DNA of 64,000 nt from an uncultured Lachnospiraceae bacterium (lineage in GTDB: Bacteria > Bacillota > Clostridia > Lachnospirales > Lachnospiraceae). Both the position numbers and the translations under genes were made by a program. The stretch lies in the NCBI GenBank assembly GCA_910578475.1, contig CAJTRK010000001.1:159871-223870 (forward strand), read 5' to 3'. This document shows, in pieces, positions 24,893 to 33,160 of the stretch. The notes under the pieces were generated by a model. That model was not told the origin of the DNA. It was given only the letters and a program-made list of their open reading frames with translations, and did not search any database. Position 1 is the stretch's first letter, and each line of letters starts with the position of its first letter.

Positions 24893-25762
24893 ATGCACTT
24901 CGTCAATGCAAAAGGGATTTTGTCTTCGGGAAACGGTATGAATCTTTACAGAGGATGTACGCATGGCTGTATATATTGCGACAGCCGCAGCCTGTGTTAT
25001 CAGTTCACCCATGACTTCGAGGATATTGAAGTAAAACAGAATGCGCCCGAGCTTCTGGAAAAGGCGCTGCGTTCCAGGCGGAAGCGGTGCATGATTGGAA
25101 CGGGGGCCATGTGCGACCCCTATATGCAGTGCGAAGAAGAACTCAGGCTGACAAGGCGCTGTCTGGAACTGATAGACGAATACGGTTATGGACTGGCAAT
25201 TCAGACCAAGTCGGACCGGATTCTGCGGGATTTGGATTTGCTGCGCAGCATTCATCATAAGGCAAAATGTGTGGTGCAGATGACGCTGACGACTTATGAT
25301 GAAGACTTATGCCGCATCGTGGAACCGAATGTCTGTACGACAAGGCGGCGTTTTGAAGTGCTGAAAATCATGCGGGAAAACGGTATTCCGACCGTTGTCT
25401 GGCTGTCGCCGCTGCTTCCTTTTCTGAATGATACAAAGGAGAATGTGGAGGGGATTCTGGACTACTGCATACAGGCGGGCGTGTACGGCATCCTTTGCTT
25501 CGGCATCGGTTTAACGCTCAGACAGGGGAACCGGGAATATTTTTACGCGAATCTGGACAGGCATTTTCCGGGCCTGCATGAAAAATATCATAAAACATAC
25601 GGTTATGATTATGAAATCGCCAGTGAGAACGGCGCGGAGCTGATGGCGTTTCTCAGGGAGCAATGCAGAAAGCATCATATCGTGTTCGATGTAAAAACAT
25701 TGTTTTCTTATTTCCATGAATTTCCGGAAAATAAGGGGTACGAACAGCTGAGCCTGTTTTGA
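24893..25762 (+). CDS. SPL-family radical SAM protein
   Basis: A 289-residue radical SAM enzyme. The cluster-binding CxxxCxxC is in LYRGCTHGCIYCDSRS near residue 25, followed by GTGAMCDPYMQCE, the strand QTKSDRILRD, MTLTTYDEDLCRIVEPN and WLSPLLPFLNDT. These blocks match the group annotated as SPL-type (spore photoproduct lyase related) proteins found widely in bacteria, which are not proven lyases. The ATG at 24893 follows AGGGAAG; the ORF extends upstream through the hairpin element. It stands alone between divergent transcription and a structured intergenic region. Confidence 0.85.
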   Translation: MHFVNAKGILSSGNGMNLYRGCTHGCIYCDSRSLCYQFTHDFEDIEVKQNAPELLEKALRSRRKRCMIGTGAMCDPYMQCEEELRLTRRCLELIDEYGYGLAIQTKSDRILRDLDLLRSIHHKAKCVVQMTLTTYDEDLCRIVEPNVCTTRRRFEVLKIMRENGIPTVVWLSPLLPFLNDTKENVEGILDYCIQAGVYGILCFGIGLTLRQGNREYFYANLDRHFPGLHEKYHKTYGYDYEIASENGAELMAFLREQCRKHHIVFDVKTLFSYFHEFPENKGYEQLSLF

Positions 25763-25770
25763 TTTCGCTG

Positions 25771-25860
25771 TATTTCACACCCGTACCGATGCAGAGTCCG
25801 GTTCTCTTTGGAGGCATGCTTTCGCTTCACGAAGGACTGCAGCGGTACGGGTGTGAAATA
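25771..25860. repeat. 90-base hairpin element with perfect 17-bp arms
   Basis: TATTTCACACCCGTACC (25771-25787) is perfectly complementary to GGTACGGGTGTGAAATA (25844-25860); inner bases (TGCAG, TCC) extend the stem with small bulges. No T tail follows. It is eight bases after the radical SAM stop codon and belongs with the other large intergenic hairpins. Confidence 0.8.
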
Positions 25861-25943
25861 TCATTTGGTTTCAGCTGCTGACGGAAGCTCCCAAACACAT
25901 CATAGACGCGGATGCAGAGAAGGGTGTATAATCATAGTGCGAA

Positions 25944-26000
25944 GTGTGAAGGAAATCACTAAGCTCGAAAAAACCTCGCAAAGTGATTGCTTCTTCACAC
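25944..26000. promoter_or_regulatory. Hairpin in the leader of the FG-GAP-like gene
   Basis: GTGTGAAG (25944-25951) pairs with CTTCACAC (25993-26000) and ATCACT (25955-25960) with AGTGAT (25982-25987), separated by small bulges. It ends 33 bases before the start codon. Confidence 0.6.
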
Positions 26001-26033
26001 AAGATACAGGAAGATAAAAGCGGGGGATGAGAA

Positions 26034-27176
26034 TTGAAAGTTTGGAAAACCCGAAGAGGCAGAGGATGCCAGAACTACATAAAGAAACTCTTTTTCCTGT
26101 CCGCGGTCTGTTTGTGTGCGCTGTCCGTATGCTGTGAAACGGCGCTGGCAGCAGAAGATACGGCTTTAAACGAAGACGGGGAGGTGCTTGCCCAGTACCG
26201 GGAATACCGGGAACGGCTGGAGTCCATATCGTACAGAACAGAAATCGGGGAGAATGGTTATGAGATAGTGGAAAACCAGATTTTCCCGATAGAGATTGCG
26301 GGATATGGAGAAGGAGAAGTCTCTCTCGTGCCCGCGTTCGACGAATCTTATCATCGGCTGGCCCTGTTTTTCGTGACAGAGGACGGACAGGTTATTTATA
26401 AGACGGACCAGCTGGAGACGAATAACCGCGTTCTTGGGCAGATGGAACAGCCGGCGTGCGATATCGCGGCGGTGTCCTTCCGGGATTTGGATATGGACGG
26501 ACGCATGGATATCATCCTGATTACCGCCTGTGCCGGTGCGGACGGTTCCGACGAGGGATACAAAGTGGGAGACGTCCTTTTTCAGAGCAAAAAGCAGGCG
26601 GGATTCTACCGGGACTACCGGATTGCGGATAAAATCAACCGATACGGGATGAACAAGAGCGCGGAAGTGATTACTGCTTTCGTCCGGGACGGCTGTTCGA
26701 CGGAATTTCTGTATACGGCGACGACGCTGAAAGAACTGTTGGCGGAAGGGCTGCAGATTATTACGGAGCAATGCTATTACAGGACGTTTGGAAAACTGGG
26801 AAAACTGCAGGTCGTGCCCGGAACGTACCGCATTTCCAATTATGATGTTTTTATGGTGTATCTCGTCAGCGAACAGGGCGATATTCTGTACAGCTTGCAG
26901 CCGATGGGGGATTATGATAACCTGTATGCGCTCAAGGGAATCAACTGCCGGGATATCGACGGAGACGGCCTGAAAGACATCGTCATTCTGGCCAGGTACA
27001 GTTATGAGGGCGAGGAAGGCCGGCTCATTGTGGAAAGCGACTATTCCATCTATTATCAACGGACGGGCGGCTTTTCACTGGATACGGAAATCAAGGATAT
27101 ATACAGATGCAGCGATGAAGACACGATGGAAGCGCTGGTGGAAGCGGCGAGAAAATACTGGGGGTGGAAAGCGTGA
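26034..27176 (+). CDS. Exported FG-GAP/EF-hand-like repeat protein
   Basis: A 380-residue secreted protein. A basic N-terminus and hydrophobic stretch (KKLFFLSAVCLCALSVCCE, ending ALAAED) form a signal peptide. Two repeats, FRDLDMDGRMDIILI (about residue 150) and CRDIDGDGLKDIVIL (about 305), match the DxDxDG calcium-binding loops of FG-GAP-type beta repeats. The start is a TTG at 26034 after GGGGGATGAG; the ATG at 26027 is out of frame. It precedes a two-component system by 127 bases of structured DNA and may be its extracytoplasmic sensor partner. Confidence 0.72.
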   Translation: MKVWKTRRGRGCQNYIKKLFFLSAVCLCALSVCCETALAAEDTALNEDGEVLAQYREYRERLESISYRTEIGENGYEIVENQIFPIEIAGYGEGEVSLVPAFDESYHRLALFFVTEDGQVIYKTDQLETNNRVLGQMEQPACDIAAVSFRDLDMDGRMDIILITACAGADGSDEGYKVGDVLFQSKKQAGFYRDYRIADKINRYGMNKSAEVITAFVRDGCSTEFLYTATTLKELLAEGLQIITEQCYYRTFGKLGKLQVVPGTYRISNYDVFMVYLVSEQGDILYSLQPMGDYDNLYALKGINCRDIDGDGLKDIVILARYSYEGEEGRLIVESDYSIYYQRTGGFSLDTEIKDIYRCSDEDTMEALVEAARKYWGWKA

Positions 27177-27293
27177 GAAGAACTTCTAAAGCTCACGCCA
27201 AAGGGCGTTTCGCTAAGAAGTTCTACGATTTGCGGAGCAAATCTTTCTCACGTTGCAGAATGCCCTGGCGGCCATTCTGCATGAAAGGCATGG
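27171..27293 (+). promoter_or_regulatory. Chain of hairpins between the FG-GAP-like gene and the response regulator
   Basis: Successive stems: GCGTGAG/CTCACGC (27171-27177, 27192-27198), AGAACTTCT/AGAAGTTCT (27179-27187, 27216-27224), GATTTGC-GGA-GCAAATC (27227-27243) and GCAGAATG/CATTCTGC (27255-27262, 27273-27280), then AAAGGCATGG (27284-27293). The first two stems are mutually exclusive in part. Could tune read-through into the regulator gene or be an inserted module. Confidence 0.55.
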
Positions 27294-27303
27294 GGGGATT
27301 AGA

Positions 27304-27960
27304 ATGATTAAAATACTGATAGTGGATGATGAAAAACCGATTTGTGATTTGATAGACCTGAATCTGTCGTCGGCAGGGTATCACTGTGATGCGGTGCAGG
27401 ACGGACTTAAAGCAATCGAGAAAATAGAACAGGAAACCTATGATTTAATTCTGCTTGATATCATGCTGCCCGGTGCGGACGGCTATGACGTCATGGAATA
27501 TATCAGGCCGCTCGGCGTTCCTGTCATTTTCATTACGGCCAAACATGAGGTGAAAGACCGGGTAAAAGGATTAAAACTCGGCGCGGATGATTATCTTGTG
27601 AAGCCTTTTGATGTGGTGGAACTGGTCGCACGGGTGGAAGCGGTACTGCGGCGTTACAATAAAACGGAACAACGGCTGACGGCGGGCGACGTTATCGTGG
27701 ATGTGGAGGCGCGCAGGGTGACGAAGGGCGGACGTCCGGTCGAACTGACGAATAAAGAATTTGGGCTTCTGGTTCTTTTTATCCGAAATAAAAATGTGGC
27801 GCTTTTCCGGGAAACGTTGTATGAGAAAGTCTGGGAAGAAGAATATTATGGCGACAGCCGGACACTTGATTTACATGTGCAGCGTCTCAGAAGAAAACTT
27901 GGATGGGAAAACTGTCTGGTAGCGGTCTATAAGGTCGGCTACCGGTTGGAAATAGGTTAA
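27304..27960 (+). CDS. OmpR/PhoB-family response regulator
   Basis: A 218-residue transcription factor. Receiver domain (1-115) with the acidic DDE pair in VDDEKPI, phosphoacceptor aspartate in LILLDIMLPGADGYD, switch threonine in FITAKHE and lysine in YLVKPFD. C-terminal winged helix (125-218): ELTNKEFGLLVLFIRNKN, DSRTLDLHVQRLRRKLG, YKVGYRLE. The ATG at 27304 follows GGGGGG. It is 18 bases before the kinase gene. OmpR-family regulators bind direct repeats spaced by 11 bp, the same period as the arrays at 30.3 and 52.9 kb, making it the leading candidate to bind them. Confidence 0.94.
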   Translation: MIKILIVDDEKPICDLIDLNLSSAGYHCDAVQDGLKAIEKIEQETYDLILLDIMLPGADGYDVMEYIRPLGVPVIFITAKHEVKDRVKGLKLGADDYLVKPFDVVELVARVEAVLRRYNKTEQRLTAGDVIVDVEARRVTKGGRPVELTNKEFGLLVLFIRNKNVALFRETLYEKVWEEEYYGDSRTLDLHVQRLRRKLGWENCLVAVYKVGYRLEIG

Positions 27961-27978
27961 AGAAAAGGGTTATCTGTG

Positions 27979-29388
27979 ATGAAATTTTCATTGAAAATCT
28001 TGCTGTGGACGATTATCGTCATGGCGCTGGCATTAGGGTTCAGCGGTTTCTATTTCGTCAATTATGTCTTTGAAACGTCTCTGGAACGGGAAGTCGGGCA
28101 GGCCATGGATGAAAGCAGCATACTCGGGTTTGCCTTCGAAACGGCGGCTTTAAGCGTTCCGGCCAAATACAGTGTGCTGCCGGATAATACGGTAGAGGAA
28201 ATTGCTTCCAATCTGGAAAGAGGAGGGCAGAGCACGAGCCGCCTTCTGCGCATCTCCGATGAAGAAAAAAACGTGCTCTATACGAGCGACGGTTTTGAGA
28301 TGGACGATGAACTGCTGTTCCAGACGGGAGAAAACATCAAAACATACCGCATCATCAACGTGGGAGAAAAGTATTTCGTACATACCGGAACGACGGTGAA
28401 TGCGCTGAACAGGATTCTTTATCTGGAAAACATGAAAGACATTTCGGAAGTGTTTACGGAACGGACGATGGGCTTTTCCCTTTACCGCAGGGTAACGCTC
28501 ATCATGCTGTTTGCCGGGATGCTCATCATGCAGATTATTTCTTCGCTGCTGACAAAGCCGGTGCGCCTTCTGACGGAAGGGACAAAAAGAATGGCGGCGG
28601 GCGATTACGCTTACCGTGCAAAGCAGATAAGCCAGGACGAGCTCGGTCAGCTGACGAAGGACTTCAACAGCATGGCGGGCGCGCTTGAGCAGAATATCGA
28701 AAAGCTGGAAGAGGAAATTGAGGCGAAAGAGGAATTTATGGGAGCCTTTGCCCATGAGCTGAAAACGCCGCTGACGGCGATAATCGGTTATGCGGATATG
28801 CTTCGTTCCCATAAACTGGATGAAGAAAAAAGCATCATGTCCGCCAATTACATTTATACGGAAGGAAAACGGCTGGAAACGATGTCGCTGCGCCTGCTGG
28901 ACATCATTGTTGCCGGAAAAGAAGAAGCGGAACTGCAGGCGGTTCCCGTGGAACCGGTTTTTGCATATCTGGAAGAAATGTTTGTCGGCAGCCGGGAAAT
29001 GGAATTTCATTTCGCGTATGAGCCGGGAACGGCGCTTGCGGAAATCAATCTGATAAAGACCGTGCTGGTAAATCTGGTCGATAATGCCTGCAAAGCGTCG
29101 GAGGACGGCGGGCGCATCGAGATAAGCGGCCAGGCGTTGGAAAACGGATACCGTTTTGCGGTCAGGGATTACGGAATCGGTATTCCGGAAGAGGAGCTTC
29201 ATAAGATTACGAAAGCCTTTTATATGGTGGACAAATCTCGTGCGAGAAGTAAAAACGGTGCAGGACTCGGACTTGCGTTATGTGTGGAGATATTGAAAAT
29301 CCATCAAAGCAGACTGGAAATCGAGAGTAAAACAGGCGAAGGTTCCTGTTTCAGTTTCGTATTGGCGAAAGGCGGTGTTCAGGAATGA
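27979..29388 (+). CDS. Membrane sensor histidine kinase
   Basis: A 469-residue HisKA-type kinase. Two membrane helices (about 8-28 and 167-188) enclose an extracytoplasmic sensor of about 135 residues without a domain I recognise. Then HAMP (KPVRLLTEGTKRMAAGDYAY), H-box FAHELKTPLTAIIGYADML with the phospho-histidine, N-box LVDNACKAS, G1 RDYGIGIPEEEL and G2 GAGLGLALC. GTG and ATG are adjacent at the start; I use the ATG. It partners the preceding regulator and overlaps the next gene by four bases (ATGA), so translation is coupled. Confidence 0.95.
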   Translation: MKFSLKILLWTIIVMALALGFSGFYFVNYVFETSLEREVGQAMDESSILGFAFETAALSVPAKYSVLPDNTVEEIASNLERGGQSTSRLLRISDEEKNVLYTSDGFEMDDELLFQTGENIKTYRIINVGEKYFVHTGTTVNALNRILYLENMKDISEVFTERTMGFSLYRRVTLIMLFAGMLIMQIISSLLTKPVRLLTEGTKRMAAGDYAYRAKQISQDELGQLTKDFNSMAGALEQNIEKLEEEIEAKEEFMGAFAHELKTPLTAIIGYADMLRSHKLDEEKSIMSANYIYTEGKRLETMSLRLLDIIVAGKEEAELQAVPVEPVFAYLEEMFVGSREMEFHFAYEPGTALAEINLIKTVLVNLVDNACKASEDGGRIEISGQALENGYRFAVRDYGIGIPEEELHKITKAFYMVDKSRARSKNGAGLGLALCVEILKIHQSRLEIESKTGEGSCFSFVLAKGGVQE

Positions 29389-30215
29389 AGTATAAAATAA
29401 AAATATCAATTTTTATTTTGTTTGCGGTTTTTTCTATGGCGCTGTCTATCTGGGGGCCGGAAGCGCTTGCCCGATATCAGGACAAGGGGATGTTAAACGA
29501 AATTCATACGGAGACCGTGGAAGAGGGGGGCGTAGGCTATCGCTACAAGTTGAATATTAACGAAAAGTTGTACATTCTTTCCCGCTGCCTGAGCAGTCAG
29601 ACCATTCCGGAAAGCGAACAGAATGCGCCGGCTTATCGCGCGGATGCCGCGGCAGCCTATCAGGATATGGACGGTTCTTATGCTTTTATTGCAAATTACA
29701 GGAGGCCGTCGGATGAAGAAATCACCGATGAACAGATTTACGAAACGTGCAATGAGGCGCTGGCCATTCTGAAAGAGGCCGGCATTCTTCCCAAAGAAGT
29801 GAAGGATGTGATGCCCGCTTCTTATGAGGCGACACTGTATTCCGCAATTGATGTTCTGGAACCGCGCAATAACATTGCGGTCTGGAAACTGAGCCTGTCC
29901 AACAGCCAGAAGAACGCGAATAAGGAGAACCGGCTGATGGATGCCTATATCGGCGCGGAGGACGGGAAACTGTACGAGTTTTATGTGAGGACGCCGCTTC
30001 TGTGGGAAGAAATTGATGCGGATGCGGTTGTGGAGGGATGGAGCAGTTATATGGGGCTCGGCAGCCCGGAACCGTACGAATCGGAAAACCCGCTTTTGGA
30101 AACGACGCCTTATTACAAAAAGTATGTCTTCCCGGGTATGGGAGATGCGAGGACAATCGTTACGGTAGGCTTTTATGAAGGCATTAATGAACTATTCCTG
30201 AAAATTGAGAAATAA
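29385..30215 (+). CDS. Exported hypothetical protein of the two-component operon
   Basis: A 276-residue protein with an N-terminal hydrophobic helix (KISIFILFAVFSMALSIWG) that is a signal peptide or anchor. The body begins ALARYQDKGMLNEIHTETV and has alternating strands and helices with DVLEPRNNIAVWKLSLSNSQ and YIGAEDGKLYEFYVRTP, reminiscent of periplasmic regulators such as YycH/YycI-like proteins, but I cannot assign a family. Its start overlaps the kinase stop. Position and topology suggest it modulates the kinase at the cell surface, which is inference only. Confidence 0.72.
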   Translation: MKYKIKISIFILFAVFSMALSIWGPEALARYQDKGMLNEIHTETVEEGGVGYRYKLNINEKLYILSRCLSSQTIPESEQNAPAYRADAAAAYQDMDGSYAFIANYRRPSDEEITDEQIYETCNEALAILKEAGILPKEVKDVMPASYEATLYSAIDVLEPRNNIAVWKLSLSNSQKNANKENRLMDAYIGAEDGKLYEFYVRTPLLWEEIDADAVVEGWSSYMGLGSPEPYESENPLLETTPYYKKYVFPGMGDARTIVTVGFYEGINELFLKIEK

Positions 30216-30264
30216 AGGAGGCAATCTCTGCGTTTTGACCGAAAAATATCAATATCTTGTATAT

Positions 30265-30330
30265 GATGCAAAAATGATGCAAATATGATGTGACTTTGAT
30301 GCAGAAATGATGATAATATGATGCAGCGCC
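30265..30330 (+). promoter_or_regulatory. Array of six 11-bp direct repeats (GATGC core) before the amidase-deacetylase gene
   Basis: GATG occurs at 30265, 30276, 30287, 30298, 30309 and 30320, an exact 11-base period. Units: GATGCAAAAAT, GATGCAAATAT, GATGTGACTTT, GATGCAGAAAT, GATGATAATAT, GATGCAGCGCC. The same core and period recur on the other strand at 53012-52932 before the VIT-VWA gene, in the same orientation relative to the gene. One repeat per helical turn is how OmpR/PhoB-type regulators dock in tandem. A TGTATT (30341-30346) lies 17 bases after the last GATG and may be the -10 box. Confidence 0.8.
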
Positions 30331-30372
30331 TGTGTAATCTTGTATTAACGAGATGACACAGGCGTTTTGAAT
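30327..30372 (+). terminator. Hairpin with short T run, terminator or attenuator
   Basis: CGCCTGTGT (30327-30335) pairs perfectly with ACACAGGCG (30356-30364), followed by TTTT. It begins inside the last 11-bp repeat. It may end the two-component operon, or, if the promoter lies within the array, act as an attenuator in the leader of the next gene. Confidence 0.5.
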
Positions 30373-30425
30373 TTATGGGAAATCAGGCCGCGGCATAGTA
30401 TATTGCCGATGGAAAGGAAGCTGTT

Positions 30426-31850
30426 ATGGGAAAATACGAAAGAGGAAGTTATCTGACCAGATATTATCATCGGTATCAGGAGAAGGAAAAAAAGCGGAAA
30501 CGTGCAAAAAGGATTCTGGCAGCAGCGCTGGCGCTTTGTCTGGGCTGTCTTGCCGTATTTACAATCCGGCGGATTCCGGCCGCGGAAGTGCAGGCAGCGA
30601 CAAATAAAGATGTCGTATACTGGCCGAAGCGCACCGATATAGGGGCGAAATCAGGCGACCCGGTACAGCTTGATTTGGCACAGATGCAGGCATTTATAGA
30701 AGAAAATGCGATTCCGGTTATTTTTATAGATGCCGGGCATGGCGGCGAAGACGCGGGCTGCTCCAAAGCCGGTGTGGATGAAAAGACGATTAATCTGGAA
30801 ATTGCCCTCAAAGTCCGGGACCAGTTGGAGGAGCTCGGATATAAGGTTATCATGGCAAGGGAAACTGATGTCTATGTCTCGAAAGAAGAGCGGGTAGAAC
30901 AGGCCAATTCGTCTCAAGCTGACATTTATGTCAGTATTCATCAGAATTCAACGGATGACGGAAGCGATGCAAGCGGTATGGAAGTATGGTATGACGGCTC
31001 CGACGAGACGCGCGCCAACAAACGACTGGCGCAGTTAATCAGACAGCAGACTGCCCGAAGCACACAGGTTGTTGAACGGGAGCTTCGCGGCAATGCCGAT
31101 TTTCATGTGACCGGAAGCACACAAATGCCCGCCTGCCTGATAGAGACCGGATTTCTGACCAATACGAACGAGAGAAACAAGCTCGTGACGGAAGAATATC
31201 AGGAGCAGATTGCATCGGGCATCGTACAGGGAATCGATTATTATTTTCATCCCAAAACGATGTATCTGACGTTTGACGATGGCCCGTCCGCGGAAAACAC
31301 GGAAAAAGTGCTGGACATTTTAAAGGAAAGGGACATTCATGCGACTTTTTTCCTGGTAGGCGAAAATGTGGAGCAGAACCCGGAAATCGCAAGGCGGATT
31401 GTGGAAGAAGGCCATACGATAGGCATTCACAGCAATTCTCATAATTATGAGGAAATCTATGCGGATGCGGACAGCTTTATACAGGATTTTGAAGAAGCGC
31501 ACCAGACCATCTATGAAGTGACGGGCGTGGATGCAAAACTTTTCCGTTTTCCCGGCGGCAGCGTCAATGTTTATAATGAAAAGGTAAACGAAGATATCAT
31601 AGAAAAAATGACGGAACGCGGTTATATCTATTATGACTGGAATGCCAGTCTGGAAGATGCGGCGGTCGATATGACGCCTGAAGAGTTGGTTTCCAATGGT
31701 GTGTCTACGACACTCGGGCGGCAGAAAGTAGTTATGCTGGCGCATGATGTTGTATATAATACGGGAGTCTGTCTTGAGGAGTTATTGGACAGCCTGCCGG
31801 AGTATGAAATGAAGGCGTTGAACGAAGAGGTGGAACCGGTACAGTTTTAA
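30426..31850 (+). CDS. Membrane-anchored N-acetylmuramoyl-L-alanine amidase fused to polysaccharide deacetylase
   Basis: A 474-residue envelope enzyme with one N-terminal anchor (about 27-48). Residues 98-272 are an Amidase_3 (CwlD/LytC-type) domain: zinc ligands in DAGHGGEDAG, INLEIAL and SIHQNS, catalytic glutamate in LIETGFLTN. Residues 278-460 are a NodB deacetylase domain: TFDDGPS, the H-x-x-x-H metal pair in IGIHSNSHNY, RFPGGS, DWNASLED and the late histidine in MLAHDV. All catalytic residues of both domains are visible. Amidases cut the stem peptide from MurNAc and PdaA-type enzymes deacetylate the resulting bare MurNAc during spore cortex synthesis; one polypeptide could do both steps in sequence. 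Confidence 0.93.
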   Translation: MGKYERGSYLTRYYHRYQEKEKKRKRAKRILAAALALCLGCLAVFTIRRIPAAEVQAATNKDVVYWPKRTDIGAKSGDPVQLDLAQMQAFIEENAIPVIFIDAGHGGEDAGCSKAGVDEKTINLEIALKVRDQLEELGYKVIMARETDVYVSKEERVEQANSSQADIYVSIHQNSTDDGSDASGMEVWYDGSDETRANKRLAQLIRQQTARSTQVVERELRGNADFHVTGSTQMPACLIETGFLTNTNERNKLVTEEYQEQIASGIVQGIDYYFHPKTMYLTFDDGPSAENTEKVLDILKERDIHATFFLVGENVEQNPEIARRIVEEGHTIGIHSNSHNYEEIYADADSFIQDFEEAHQTIYEVTGVDAKLFRFPGGSVNVYNEKVNEDIIEKMTERGYIYYDWNASLEDAAVDMTPEELVSNGVSTTLGRQKVVMLAHDVVYNTGVCLEELLDSLPEYEMKALNEEVEPVQF

Positions 31851-32148
31851 GGCGGGGCATCCGGTAAACACACAGCCTGGGTATAAAGGTATTCAGTTAT
31901 GGATTTTCTGCTGACTCTGTAATGGATATTGATGTTCGAGAACTTGCGGACTTTGCGATATCTCTAAATAGACTATATAAAACACTCACAGGTTTGGCCG
32001 CCTTGAGCGTGGTTATCCGTCTGGGACACTTTATCCCATAGTCTGGTGTGAGTCGAGAAAAAGTTTCGGATGGAAATAGGAATATGGTTGTGGTATTCTA
32101 TATAATAAGCTGTACAGGCAAAATTTATGAGGGAAAAAGGTTACTCGA
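31851..32148. other. Intergenic region at the left edge of the AT-rich accessory block
   Basis: No secure gene. A 39-codon open frame at 31922-32041 (starts MDIDVRELADFAISLNRLY) has coding-like composition but no ribosome binding site and may be a gene fragment. ACAGGCAAAATTTAT at 32114-32128 recurs at 33775-33789, and its first eleven bases at 45293. Composition shifts to AT-rich here. Confidence 0.5.
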
Positions 32149-32400
32149 ATGAATGCAGACAATGAATTACGAAAGAACCTGGATAAATTGCATACAACCG
32201 AATTAGGCATAAAACGAATAAAAAGAAATCTGTCTTTGGATATAGAAGATGTGGTTGACTGGTGTAAAGCGAAAATCAGTTCTGAGAATGCTGATATAAC
32301 ACGAAACGGGAAAAACTGGTATGTCCATGCAGATAATGCAGTTTTCACGGTAAATGCATATAGTTACACGATTATAACGGCACATAAGGAAAAGAAATGA
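32149..32400 (+). CDS. DUF3781 family protein
   Basis: An 83-residue protein with KLHTTELGIKRIKRNLSLDI and DVVDWCKAKISSENADITR followed by YVHADNAVFTVNAYSYTIIT, the conserved pattern of DUF3781, a small soluble family common in Firmicutes and of unknown function. GAGGGAAAAAGG lies about ten bases upstream of the ATG. It sits first in a run of small accessory genes; the following terminator-like hairpin separates it from the next gene. Confidence 0.7.
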   Translation: MNADNELRKNLDKLHTTELGIKRIKRNLSLDIEDVVDWCKAKISSENADITRNGKNWYVHADNAVFTVNAYSYTIITAHKEKK

Positions 32401-32441
32401 TTATCGTTTTCAATGGAACACAGATACTGACAGCAAGGCGT

Positions 32442-32479
32442 CAGAGCGTATGGAGAAACACTCTGTGCGCTCTGTTTTA
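32442..32479 (+). terminator. Terminator of the accessory-block type (CAGAGCG...CGCTCTG)
   Basis: CAGAGCG (32442-32448) pairs perfectly with CGCTCTG (32468-32474), followed by TTTTA. A sequence-related hairpin, GCGTCNGAGC...GCTCTGTTTTA, is at 45231-45270, indicating a shared mobile-element origin. Confidence 0.65.
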
Positions 32480-32512
32480 CTTTGCCTGTCGAAAAAATTG
32501 AAAGGAGAACAG

Positions 32513-33160
32513 ATGATAAACACATATTATATTGGCGGTTCGCCCTGTGCGGGAAAAAGTACGGCGGCTGAAATACTTTCCGAGAAATACAATTTATATT
32601 ATTTCAAAGTAGATGATTTCCTTGACGGCTATACTAAGTCCGGAGCATTAAAAGGATATCCCATATGTAAAAAAAATATTGAGCTGAATGCGGAACAAAT
32701 CTGGATGAGGGAACCTTCGCTTCAATGCGCGGAGGAATTTGAATTTTACAAAGAAATTTTTGAATATGTGCTTGCAGATTTACAAAAGATTCGCTGCGAA
32801 AATGGAATTATTACAGAAGGCGCAGCGTATATACCTAACCTGATGAAGCAAATCGGCATACCGGGCAGCAGATACATTTCCATTACCCCCGAAAAAGAAT
32901 TTCAGATTTCCCATTTCCAAAAGAGAGCATTTGTTCCATTTATCTTGGAAGGATGCAGCGATAAGGAAAAGGCTTTTTGCAATTGGATGGAGAGAGATGT
33001 TTTGTTTGCCGGAGAAGTGCAAAAACAATGTTGCGAAAACAATTATATTTCCATTATAAATGACGGAAGTATGGGCGTTGACGAATTGGTCAACAGGGTA
33101 GCGGCACATTTTGGATTAGCCGATATTCTTTTTGAAGGGACGGTGCAGATTGATGAATAA
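32513..33160 (+). CDS. P-loop kinase-like protein
   Basis: A 215-residue soluble protein with Walker A GGSPCAGKSTAAEIL at the N-terminus and an aspartate-rich second strand, YYFKVDDFLDGYTKSG, as in small-molecule and shikimate-type kinases. ITEGAAYIPNLMKQIG may carry the lid or Walker B region. The start ATG at 32513 follows AAAGGAG; the longer frame runs through the terminator hairpin. The substrate is unknown. It overlaps the next gene by eight bases, so both are probably translated together. Confidence 0.72.
   Translation: MINTYYIGGSPCAGKSTAAEILSEKYNLYYFKVDDFLDGYTKSGALKGYPICKKNIELNAEQIWMREPSLQCAEEFEFYKEIFEYVLADLQKIRCENGIITEGAAYIPNLMKQIGIPGSRYISITPEKEFQISHFQKRAFVPFILEGCSDKEKAFCNWMERDVLFAGEVQKQCCENNYISIINDGSMGVDELVNRVAAHFGLADILFEGTVQIDE

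Noticed and set aside
31922..32041. 39-codon frame as a real gene
   Set aside because: Coding-like composition but no ribosome binding site and no family; mentioned only as a possible fragment.
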